Part shown: piece by piece, positions 33,760 to 44,861 of the stretch | Numbering within the stretch: position 1 is the stretch's first letter | Layout of the letters: every line of letters starts with the position of its first letter | Assembly (NCBI GenBank): GCA_964017045.1 | Contig: OZ024810.1 | Coordinates: forward strand, 8,983,562-9,047,561 | Origin: Omphiscola glabra | Taxonomy: Eukaryota; Mollusca; Gastropoda; Lymnaeidae | Reading direction: 5' to 3' | DNA length: 64,000 nucleotides | The notes under the pieces: generated by a model | Database searches by the model: none | The model's input: the letters and a program-made list of their open reading frames with translations, nothing else | Told to the model about the DNA's origin: nothing | Made by a program: the position numbers and the translations under genes

Positions 33760-35390
33760 GGTTGAGAACAGCGCGGTATCAAAATACTCTGCACCCCAGA
33801 AACTTTTGATGGGACGTCTAGAGTTCACATGCCACCCAGAATTGTTTCGGATGCGAGAACATTGATAAGGACGACTGGTTTGGGGGCCAAATACGCGCAG
33901 GAACACTTTCAAAAGGTGGCTCTCAACTCAAACAAATCCGATATCCACAATCTGTTGGATAATAATCCTTTTTAATCATTATACTGCCAGGATCTCAATG
34001 TCAATGGTCTACAATCCAAAATCGCAATTAATCAAAATGGCGAACAGAATTACTTGAAATCATACTATTTCAAAAATCATCGCAATCGCAACAAACAATC
34101 CATGAACATTAGGAGCGCAAATGATACTTATGGTCTACAAACATTTCAATAGCACAAACCATGATGGCATTTAAGACATCGCAGTTAATGGTACACTGTA
34201 TACTAGTAACACACAGGATAGGATCTATATGGGGAATAAATTGATAACAAGATTTGGTACGTTAACTCCATACGGGATAAACCAAATCCAAAATTTTACG
34301 TAACTGCCATGTCTTTTTCCTGGTTGGGTTTTTACATTTTACTTCAAGTCACTTCCTTTACATTCTTCTTTACCTTGCCTCTGTCTGGTTTTCATCTCTC
34401 TATCTTTCTTTTTTTTTCTTTTTTAGGTAGGATATTTCTATATATATATTATTTAAATTTGTTTTATATTTATTTCTGTGTCTTGTTGTACTGATGAAGG
34501 CATGTGCCAAAACGTTTACTTATGTGTATCGTAAAATTATGATTAAAGCCTATTATATACTGTTATGTTATATTGACACAGATTGTTCGTGTCTATTTAA
34601 TCTATTTTAAAGCTTTATCGCTGTCCAACACTTTTATAATGAGCACAAATGTCCATGCGAGAGCTATTGACAACGACTCTCGATCCGAGGAAAAACAATC
34701 ATACGATAACTTAATAATGCTCTCCTGGTCAAACTTTATATCTTCTATCACTTGTTTATTTTCATTTCGCGTTTAAACCATGGCATTAAAACAAAAACTG
34801 ATGACACAATTTACTGATACAGCACGTCAACACTAGACGAAGTGATCATCATCCCTTTACAATTAAAGAATATTATCGATACATAGACATATCCACCCGG
34901 ATCATGTCTATATATTTTAATAGGATACGTAGTTACCTGCTAGAACCATTTCCTACAAATCAAATAGAAATAATGATGAAATTGCAGACCATTTACGGGA
35001 GGCTAGTACTCTCTGGACATAAGAGAATATTTAATTATGAATCAGAGTTTTTTCAAATAGAAATTCCAAAATTAGTAAAAAGTGTACAAACGTGGATATC
35101 AAGTGTAAAGGTCTATATTAATTGATGTGAATAGGTTTGTTTCATACTAAGGAAATTAGGTTTAAAGCCTCTTAAGTTACATTATATTTGCATATGAACG
35201 GATTAACATTCCAGAGTGGTCAACATGAAGCACAAATAATTGACCATAAACATGAGCAGAGGTGACGATTCCTACAAAAGTCATCTACCAACACAAAGTC
35301 CCACTGGTTTAAAACTAAAGGCTATAAAATAAAGATGTGTTTCAAAAAGAAACGGAACAAATGTAAATTTAGAGAGATGGGTACACGTTT
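33760..35390. other. Region upstream of the caspase start, no certain gene
   Basis: No DED, CARD or other caspase prodomain was recognised. No TATA-like element can be placed with confidence. Holds a CTGATGAAGG-type motif at 34491. Confidence 0.4.
34491..34518 (+). other. CTGATGA-GGC-GCC-AAAAC motif, hammerhead-like and degenerate
   Basis: ctgatgaaggcatgtgccaa then aacgtttac resembles the CUGANGA / stem II / GAAAC core of a hammerhead ribozyme, but the GAA element reads AAA. Activity is not expected from this copy. Confidence 0.25.
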
Positions 35391-35394
35391 TTAA

Positions 35395-35565
35395 ACATGG
35401 CCGCCATCTTGGTTGACACGACCCGTAAAATTAAGAATAAAATGTTTAAAAATAATGAAAAAACTTCCTAAATGTATCCCTCACCCTAACCTGAACCCTA
35501 AATCTATCCCTCACCCTAACCTGAACCCTAAATCTATCCCTAAACCTAACCTGAACCCTAAAGTC
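35395..35565 (+). repeat. Dispersed CCTAACC/CCTGAACC repeat, copy 2
   Basis: 'ggccgccatcttggttgaca' then three iterations of ccctaacctgaaccctaaat-type units. Confidence 0.75.
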
Positions 35566-35879
35566 ATCAGCAACATGACAAAACACGCAAATGACGTCAT
35601 GTACCCATCTTTATAAATTAGCCGGAACGGTAATTATGGTACAGTAAACTCCCGAATGCTATGAGAATAATAATTGTTCCTTAATGATAAATAGTATTTG
35701 ATGGATACTAGATCATTCCCTTTAAACAAATTTTAGATTGTATATACCAGCGATCTTAAAATAGTAATATTACGTGGTGAGCAGTGATGATTTCCGGTCA
35801 ATGAAATGACAATCTCGGAGTCGTTTTGCGCAAGTGTAAAGATCTTCCGGCTAATTTGGAAAGATAGTCCCTGATGTCA

Positions 35880-36045
35880 TTTCCTTGTTTGGTCCCTGGT
35901 TCCGATAGGGTCCAAACCCAGGTTAGGGATAGGTTTAAGGTTCAGGTTAGGTTTAGGGATAGAATTAGGCTTCAGATTAAGTTTTAGGAAAACATTTAGG
36001 ACATAAGTTCGCGGGTCGCGGCAACCAAGATGGCGGCCACAGTAC
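35880..36045 (-). repeat. Dispersed CCTAACC/CCTGAACC repeat, copy 3 (inverted)
   Basis: Reverse orientation: ggttagggataggtttaagg through 'ggcaaccaagatggcggcc'. With copy 2 it forms an inverted pair separated by about 315 bp. Confidence 0.75.
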
Positions 36046-36539
36046 GATCTCTTCAAATTTACCGATCTTCCTTATATTAAAATATGCTATTGAATAAATG
36101 TGCCCCAGAGTTTTTTCGTATCAATTATCCTTAATTGAGCACACAATAAATAATGGAAAACTATGAATAATATGATTCTTGATAAATCGAATGCTCACTC
36201 ACAAAAAAACGTAACTACTTACCGCACTGCACGGCTGACAAATTTGTTTGGTAAAACCCGTTATGATCTGTAACGTACGTCACAACCACTTTGCATACCT
36301 GCCAAACTGATCAGAAAAAAAATCTAGGGGAGGGGTGTGTGCGGCGGATGCAGCGCACGGGAAGGGTTTGGTTTGAGATCTGCATACTAATGCCAAAGCC
36401 TTTTTAGTAACTAAAGTAATATAACGTTACATCCGTTGTCTTTGAGTCCACTGAACATCACATAACATGAGAAAAACTTTACTGGAAATGTTTATATGCA
36501 GATATATACAGAACAGAATATCCATTTTATTTACATATA

Positions 36540-37213
36540 TACACAGGCTGCTAAGAGTTCAGTTTTCCAACATCTCCCTAGTGGCCTTTTTGCACTTGCC
36601 CAAACTCCTTTCAGACATCTGAAGGTTAGCATTGCAATTGAGTTTAGTTACAAGCAAGTTATAAAGATTATCTTTCATGCTTGCCCTTGTTTCATTGTAA
36701 GTTTTACTTCTTTTTTTTTCATTTCAGCCTATGCATTGCTGTGTGGAGTGCAGCACATAGCAAGCATAGCTGTAGCCAAATGGTTTAATTCCACTTGATC
36801 AATAACAGAACTTTTGTAGGTTTCAGCAAGTGCCACATTTTATCTACCCAGTTTGAGTTGACTACTTCTGTTGGTAGGTCCATAATATCGTACATTCTGA
36901 ATCTGCCAGAGCTGTAACATAGAAAGACTTCAGGTGTTCAATAACTACTAGCCTAGCTTTCTCCTTTAGCTCATCCAGAAGAGCATTTTCCGCTGAGCCA
37001 AAGTACAGTGCATTAGGCGTCAGATGATTTGTAAGGTCTGCACAATTAACTTGGTAGGCATCCTGATAGATTCTTAATATGTCAGGCTTAATAATGCGAG
37101 ACATGATGTCTCTTACCAAACTCTGCGAAGCATCTTTGGTGAGATGGACCTGAAGAGCATCTCTTTGAAATTGTCTGTTGGCGCTGGAGCTAATGCGAAG
37201 AAATATCACCATG
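36540..37213 (-). pseudogene. hAT-like transposase relic
   Basis: In 37213-36862 the minus strand is open for 116 codons (DASQSLVRDIMSRIIKPDI, ALLDELKEKARLVVIEHL). The next segment reads VELNHLATAMLAMCCTPHSNA and stops, and the next MKDNLYNLLVTKLNCNANLQ. The PHSNA phrase and the following [S/N]-L-L-xxKLN segment, in this order, are the C-terminal dimerisation region of hAT/ZBED-type transposases (family knowledge). Several stops and frameshifts make it dead. Terminal inverted repeats were not found. Confidence 0.6.
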
Positions 37214-37559
37214 ACGTCATTTGCGTGTTTTGTTACGTAGCTGTTTTGAATTCACTCCCCTTATCTTTTGTTTATAGAGTTACATTTTCATTCAATTGAC
37301 GATGGCAAATTTTTTTTTTGGATTAATTCTCATTTTAAATTTTAATTCGTTTGCTTATTATAATATTTTTATATGTTTCGCCATTTTGAAACAACTTGTT
37401 CATGGCAGACCCTGCATTTTATTCAATATTCTGAATATTCTTTTCGGTGGAACCTAAAATAAAGTGTGTAAAAGTGTATTCCATGAAACTGTAAGTTGGG
37501 TTTTCATTATTTATTTATTTTATAAAAAAAAATTCGGCCATTTTCTTGTGTTTTTGTTC

Positions 37560-37830
37560 ATTTTCCTAGTTTTCAGGGTCAAACACTGGTTCCCATAGGA
37601 GCAAAACCCTGGTTCCAATAGTTTCAAAACTCTGGTTCAGATAGGGTCAAAACCCTGGTTCCGACAGGGTAAAAACCTAGGTTAGGGATAAATTTCGGGT
37701 TCATGTTAGGTTTACGGATAGATTTTGGACATTTATTTATTTTTTTCCTAACGTTTTATTCTTAATTTTAGCAAACGTGAGTTATTTATTTTTCCACGGC
37801 AGCCATTTTGGTTGACGCAACCAAGATGGG
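37560..37830 (-). repeat. Dispersed CCTAACC/CCTGAACC repeat, copy 4 (inverted)
   Basis: Contains four iterations of ccctggttcc(g/a)ata-type units, then ggttagggataaatttcggg and 'ggttgacgcaaccaagatgg'. A longer and more diverged member of the family. Confidence 0.65.
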
Positions 37831-38233
37831 GGCTTGGTAAAAAAAAAACGCGGTGATATCTCTTCACGTTTACCAAAGCTCGTATTATGCACAGAAGAAA
37901 GGAACAATAAATTAGAGAGCTTTCGGGAAGTGAGAAAGGAAACAATCCTGTCAATTCTATCACCATTGTCACTGGACTGCTTTTGCTGCCGAGCTCTTGA
38001 CAAATGTATCCATTTAATTAATAAAAGTTGTTTTTTTTTAAAAGTCACAAAACAACTTAATTATTTTTTAGCCTAGTGAAAGGATGAATCAAGATCAGAT
38101 CAATTTATGAATCAATAATCGATTTGGAGATCGCGGTTCGCTTCGATAAAGACAAAGGAAGTGTCATCATCGAAATGCACCACTTCCTGTCGTACCCTAT
38201 TCTTTTTTTAAATGTTATGATTTTTTTTTGTTT

Positions 38234-38249
38234 GGGGGGGGGGGGGGGG
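38234..38249. repeat. G16 homopolymer
   Basis: Sixteen consecutive G on the plus strand, preceded by T-rich sequence. Confidence 0.95.
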
Positions 38250-38629
38250 TTCGCTTTCGGAATTGTATGACGGGTGAAACATTATAATGTTCGGAAAATC
38301 AGAATTTTAATTAAGGGTTTGTCGGAAGGTCGGAATAAGGGGGTAAAAATTCCATATAATAACGACAAAATCGGAAGGGTTGGCAGGTCTGTTATAATAT
38401 ATAGAGGTAATATAACAAGAGGGACACCAAATACGACAACCATTTTCTCCTTATCAGTGTGAATAGTTTGTGGTTACTTCCGTCTTTGTTTAATTCTTTC
38501 GATATATTTTTCTAATAAGGACAGTTTTTATCCTGTCTTAGCAGACATGAAAAGCTCAAAAACCGTACTCTTGTCTACGCTACTCTAACCCACAGCATCA
38601 TTCGATTTACATCAACTATTCCTTCCCAC

Positions 38630-38691
38630 CAGTGGCGTAGCTAATGGTGTGCGTAGAGCACAGGGTGACACTAACCCCAGCGACGCCACTG
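38630..38691. mobile_element. 62-bp element with CAGTGGCG...CGCCACTG ends
   Basis: cagtggcgtagctaatgg on the left and gacgccactg on the right form an inverted repeat. A minimal derivative of the family seen at 62047 and 62898. Confidence 0.55.
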
Positions 38692-41600
38692 CTTTCAACT
38701 TAAATCTTTTCACCTACATACTAAGAGCTTTCAGTGTATATATTCTTCGAAAAATTTTATTACCTACTAGAACTACTGTAATACTGACATTGAAATAAGA
38801 ACTACAAAACAAAGAAAGAAAATAAAAGACAAATTATAAGAACTATGTTTTTATTTAAAGAAAACACAAATTGTGTACTTTGCCTTTCTTTGGTGAATAA
38901 AATTAAATGAAATGCTCTTTTCTCAGTTTTGCTTCATTACAGATGCATTTTTAAATATTCAAAACTTCTTAGGATTGGGATTTTCAATGAACGGATATTT
39001 TTAACTTATTATGGTTCTGATAATTAGCAAATGTCTGAAAATCAAGATAACAGCTGTTTGGCTGGCTTCATCACTTTAACTCTGTCAGTAGTCTCCGGCT
39101 CAGAAATGTGATGCTACGCTCGTTTATATTGAAAGCTTTATAAATTTAGTTTAGATAATGTGTTTCTGCATTTTTAAGAGTGTATGTTTTTCTAAAATAT
39201 TGATTAGTTAATTGCATCGTATATCCCCCCTTGTCTTATGCACTATTAAGCATGTAGTCGCCTTTCCTTTTTTCTGTCAATGTTCACCATACTTAAAATA
39301 ACCAAGTCAAGCCTCTCATAGTTATCCGATGCTTAATTGTTTCCCAGTTGCGATACTTCGAGACGATCCTTTCTCACTGGCTTCTGAGATCACATGACTA
39401 GACTCGTTCTCGTCCACCAGCTCTACTTTTATTAATCTCTCAAGGTATCTCGTGCATGTTAGGGCCCTGATCTAAGACTTGCGTTGACGTTACAGAGACA
39501 CAAATTATCTTACTTTAGCAAATGAGCGAAACAAAGTTTAGGAAAATATGGACCCACTTTTGACCCACTTCATAACATCCAATTCAGCTGAACCCTTTTT
39601 CACTTACCCACCTCCGTCGACAATAAAATCATTATGATTCATAAGTCACCAGTGACCTCCACTTACCCTTGAATGATCTCTGTGGGTCGAATCTTGCATC
39701 TCAATTTTTACACATCATTGTGTCTGATTGGGCTGAAACTGTTTCACTTACCCTCGTCCGATAAGAATACCACTTTCATGATCAGTAAGCCCCTAGTGAC
39801 ATCCATTTTTGTTTGAGTTACCTCTATCTTACATTTCAACATGGCGCCACTTTCTGGTGTGCAACATGGCTGAAAAGTTGTACACTTTCCCAAGACCGAT
39901 GACCAAAAAAATCATTTGTTGAATTAATTATTCTAAAAGAAAATAAATGGCTGTGCACTGTTCTAATGTTTAGTGCTTGGTTTCATTAGAAAGGAAATAC
40001 ATCATTTATTTATGTATCTTTATGTTATGGCAATTTAAACTCTCTCCAAATTCAAATCATTTTGAGATCGAAAAGTAACGTAAGATTTCAAATGTTTATC
40101 CCCATTTATATTGTGACTTTTAAATATGCTTTAAAATATTTTGTCTAAGGCAGCGTTCTACAAATTTTAGTCCTCGAACCGGAGCCGGAATCTTACAGTG
40201 CCGCTCCGCATAACACAAGTCAAGAAACTTATTTGAGTCTTATTTCAAAAATAAAGTTGTCTTTCGAATATAGTTGCATCGCGTTTAACGTTTCACGTGT
40301 GATTAGGGAAAGATGATGCTTTTTAAGTCCGTTAAAATTTGTAAAAATTTTAAACCTGTCAATTAAAATATCCCACAAAACAAGACTAAACCAATTTAAT
40401 CAACATTTGTTGTTGTTACAAGCTCATGTCAAAACTGGCAATCTCAGGTAATTTTTTTCCATAGGAAACCAAGTCTTAAGGGGGGGGGGGGGTGGCTGAT
40501 GACAGGCATAACAGTTAGACAAGATGACTGAATCCACTCGACCAAAGGGGGAAGCACTAATGTACCATACTTTTTGTCTTCTTTGATGTCCTTAAAAAAA
40601 AGTAGGGATAATTTGCACACCTGCATTCTTGCATTTTATGATATAAATGAATTTAGTTTTGCATTATTCTTAAGTTAAAATTTTAGGCGTCATTTAACCC
40701 CAGGGCCGTCAAATGGGCCCTGCAACTGCCGCGGTTGCAGTGGACCTGGTGTGTTTAAGGGGATCAAAGTTGTAATGCAGACATTTTTTTTTAATTATCA
40801 ACTTTTAATTTGGGTTGCAGAAAGAGGGGAAACAATGAAAAAAAGGAGAGGGAAAAAAAGGGGGGGGGGGGGGTTCTCGAAAACTCAAGAGACAGACGGC
40901 TCTGTCTGACTTGACTGTGTTAAACAAATCTTTTTTTAAATTTACTTCTTAATGGTTATTTATTTTTTAAATGGCGTAAAAAATGTTCCAACGCCAAAAA
41001 TCCCTGCTAACATCATTTTAGATTTTGCACGCAAATGAAGACAAAAAACTTACGTAAAATTACATTTTCCATACACTATATCTCCAGGTTTTATCAGAGT
41101 ATAACAGTGATCACATAATATTTTGTTGAAATTTGTATACATTTTAATGGAATTTGAAAAAGATCATTTGTATCAATCGTTTAAGAATGGTATAGTTATG
41201 TTAAGAAAATGTGTGATTAATAAATATATGATGTATATTTGCAAATATGTGATTTTTTTCTGTAGGAATTCGTATACATTTTGTAAAAATTACACAATAT
41301 TCAGTTTGATGAAAAAGTGTATATGGAAATACCAAGCTACTATAAACTTGCTTCAGAAAAAAAATATCTATTTACCAAAATATCTTTTTAACACATTTAA
41401 AAAAAAAAAAAAATTTTAAACAATCAACAAATCCATAGTATTTATTTTTGAATTTTTATTTTTATTTTTTTTCAAAAATGAGAAACCAACACAAAAAAAT
41501 TAATTGGCCATATAATCGAAAGGAAATCTCAGATATATAGTTTCTTTTTTATTTATTTTTTAAAAAATAATATATATTTTTTAGCTTTTCCTGGATTTTC

Positions 41601-42100
41601 ATCAAAGAAAATTGACTTTTAAAAATACAAGCAAATGTGTTCGACAGACTGTTTAATATTGTGATATTAAAACGAGAAAAGCAGTTGAGAACTTATAAAT
41701 GTATAGACTCCACATAGGCTAAGTATTTAAAATGTATATACTATTACTATTCAGTAAACTGTGCCAGAATAAAATTAGCATATTCAAGGGAAGAAATTAC
41801 CTGTGACTTAATAATAATTTTGCTTACGCCCGTTGACTTCTTATTGTTTTTCCTTTTTTTTTTTTTTTTTTAAATAAAATTTCAATTTCTTTAAGGTTTC
41901 TTTTAATCTAGCTCAACATTCATGGAATCGAGTAAAAATTAAAATACGCCAATAACCATTTTTTTAAAATGGAATGATGCATTTATACAATTAACTAACA
42001 TTAAAAGTTAATATTTCATGATTAAATATAATTTGAAAACATTAAAAGTTATTATTTTATAATTAAATATACTTTGAAAACATTTGAAAGCACAGTTCTA
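38692..42100. other. Region without a recognisable gene
   Basis: Holds G13 and G14 tracts (40480-40492, 40860-40873). GC-rich phrases at 40140-40205 and 40700-40745 look like DNA-transposon ends. A degenerate duplication of about 150 bp lies at 39586-39670 versus 39736-39810 ('gctgaa', 'cacttaccc', 'agtgaca/ctcca'). Open frames at 41.1-41.4 kb are AT-rich with no coding character. Confidence 0.4.
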
Positions 42101-42139
42101 TAAATGAACGTAAATAAATGTTTAACTTAGTTATTCCAA

Positions 42140-44600
42140 GTCTTTAAACCAATAAAGTTGCAAAACATTTTTTTTTAAAAATAAAACATAGTGATATAGG
42201 CGAACAACAGTAAAAAAGATTGGTTTAGTTTTAGGAATGGGGCATTTTCAATTCGATATTTATAATCGAGTTCTGAAAGTATGTAACAAGATTATTCTTA
42301 AATATACAGATCATCATATATATCGATCGTGGTAATATTTCATTGATTCCATTAGATGTAATCGGGGAGTTGTAAAATGTAGAGCGTAAATAGTAAATAC
42401 AAAAAATATATGAGTTTTAAATGAATTTGCGGAATATTCAAGTGACGTTGACGCTACATTTGATGTAAGAATTTTGAATAAGTATTCATATCAGAATGGT
42501 GCCCTTTCAAATACCAGAATGGTGCCCTTTCAAATACCAGAATGGTGCCCTTTCAAATATAAGAATGGTGCCCTTTCAAATATCAGAATGGTGCCCTTTC
42601 AATATCAGAATGGTGCCCTTTCAATATCAGACTGGTGCCCTTTCAAATATCAGAATGGTGCCCGTTCAAATATCAAAATGGTGCCCTTTCAAATATCAGA
42701 ATGGTGCTCTTTTAAATATCAGAATGGTGCCCTTTCAAATATCAGAATGGTGCCCTTTCAAATATCAGAATGGTGCCCGTTCAAATATCAAAATGATGCC
42801 CTTTCAAATATCAGAATGGTGCCCTTTAAATATCAGAATGGTGCACTTTCAAATATCAGAATGGTGCACTTTCAAATATCTACTAAAGGAAGGTTTTCGG
42901 TGTGCTTTTGTTTGCTTCCCGCATTTTAAATAAAATTGTATTCTATGTGCTTTCAAAAGGGTTTTTTTAAACAACAGATTGTCTGTTTAATGAATTCATA
43001 TACTTTAAATATACGGAAATACCTGCTGTACCATTTAAGTTCATTGCTTGGGATAATGGTAGTTAAACATTATATTAAATCTATTCAGGTGCATTTGGTA
43101 GGGATGCTTTGGCGTAACTAGGGTCTCACTGTAATAAAGGATCTTTTATTAATTTTCATTTCCAGCTTTATATAGTAGATGTGTGTGAGGACGAAAGAGT
43201 AGCAAGATTTTGATTTAGCTCCAAATCAGCGTTGAGCAATGGTTGGGTCCATTTGATGAGTACATCAATGTCACACTTTGTTACACACGGAACCATTTAA
43301 GTCTGTGGTAGATTTTACTTTTTTTTGTAAAAAGTTATTGATTTCTTTAACATTCATTATAAACTTCTTAAATGTAATGTAACACAACGAGTTAATGGTA
43401 CTCAGTCACATGACTGTATTATTTATTCCTATGCACGGTGGCGTAGTGATTTAATCATAGGATGAGAATAAGGGAACTAGTTTTTGTGGCGAATGAGTAT
43501 ATCATGATTTGACAGAGAAGAAGGCTGGACGCCATTGAGGGTGTACGTTTTGTGGTCAGAGAGAGAGGGAAGCCATATGTCAATGTGATGTGAATTCATG
43601 GATAGAATAATATTGAAGTATGTTACATGGATTTAACTAATTCAAGAATTATATTTGTATCAATTATGTGAATAAAGAACTGTATGATATATCGGACCTA
43701 TTCAATTCTTGAGATGAGTGAATAAAATTAAGGATGACAGAGGTAACAGAAAGAAAGGACCATAGGCAACCATGAAATATTATATAACATACTGAATACA
43801 CAATGACATTCAGTAATGTTACATGTAACATACAATAATTTTCTGACTAACTCTTTTAATGGAATCAGTTAATAATAGGTGAGCTAAAAACCGTGCCAGG
43901 CACTAAACAGTGAAAAATCATAAAACATCATAGGGGTATTCATTGATACGTAAATGTGTATTTTCAATTAGTTGTATGGCGTAAGTAAACAAAAATAATC
44001 GCTTAGTTAGATTTGAAATGTTCATACATGTAGCTTTATGTTATAATATGTGTCTACTATATGCATAAGAAAATATGTCGGTTTCTACCACATAAGTATG
44101 TACGTGGCTTAATTGAATTTGATACAAAGTGTGATACGTAATAACACTTCATTATCAGGAAGAAAATAGTGAGAAATATATCGTTCAGTGTTGGGGACCA
44201 AAATATCGTTTTTATAAGAGCCGTATAGTTTAACTTGAAATTGATGGACAGATCTAAAACAAATTTGGAACGAATGAACATGAAAAAATATTTTTTTAAA
44301 CTTGAGTATTTTGAACTCATAATATTCACCACTGTTTGTGCCAGGGACGCTAAATTCGTTCCTGATATAAGCTACATCTCTTATCTTCTTTAAACCGATT
44401 TTAATGGGACAACTTTTACATTTTTAATTCGACTATTAATCTGATGAATTGCTTTGGGTCCCAAAACTTATTGATAATTAAAACATCACATTTTAGAATG
44501 AGTCCATACCATGGCCCTTATTTTAGCTTAATGGAAAACATCTAGCGTTAGAGCATAGATTTTAGATTTTGTAGTATTGAAATAATAAATACCTTAAAAA
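42140..44600. repeat. Segmental duplication, C-side flank
   Basis: Partner of 16650-18750, 3' of GIMAP locus C and collinear with the B side. The minisatellite at 42.49-42.88 kb is present only here. Confidence 0.7.
42488..42882. repeat. Minisatellite, 23-bp unit, about 17 copies
   Basis: Unit tatcagaatggtgccctttcaaa, with a 22-bp deletion variant and gcccgttcaaatatcaaaatg variants occurring at regular spacing (higher-order duplication). Since 23 is not a multiple of 3, open frames through it are artefacts. Confidence 0.95.
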
Positions 44601-44861
44601 ATATAATTCAAGACGGCTTATCTTGCTGAAATTTAATCTTCTAATTTAAGTGTTGCATCGTGGCCAAACTTGTTAAACATAACTGTCACGTTGCAGTTAA
44701 AAATATCGGTGGAATTCAGAATACTGTTATCGACATCTTTTTGGGGGTGGGCGTGTGGCAAAACTGATAAAGTATTTTCCCCTTTTTTGAAAATAAAATA
44801 CAATCTTTGGTGGGAAAAATCCTTAACTTAAATACGAATATCTCCAATGGAGTCGAAATTA

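Noticed and set aside
33676..33912. 78-codon minus-strand frame over caspase exon 1
   Set aside because: Wrong phase for the caspase; the frame reading MACAIDTLEEDGEYIKLPD joins exon 2 correctly.
35470..35560. Interstitial telomere (CCCTAA) array
   Set aside because: Units are longer, CCTAACCTGAACC-type, and belong to a dispersed repeat with non-telomeric ends.
36496..36798. Plus-strand 100-codon frame
   Set aside because: The minus strand carries the recognisable hAT-type segments; the plus frame is a shadow.
41123..41419. 98-codon ATG frame
   Set aside because: AT-rich, Lys/Tyr/Ile/Phe composition as expected by chance; no domain or splice context.
42474..42933. Two overlapping open frames of about 150 codons
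   Set aside because: They run through a 23-bp minisatellite; repetition without stops keeps all frames open.
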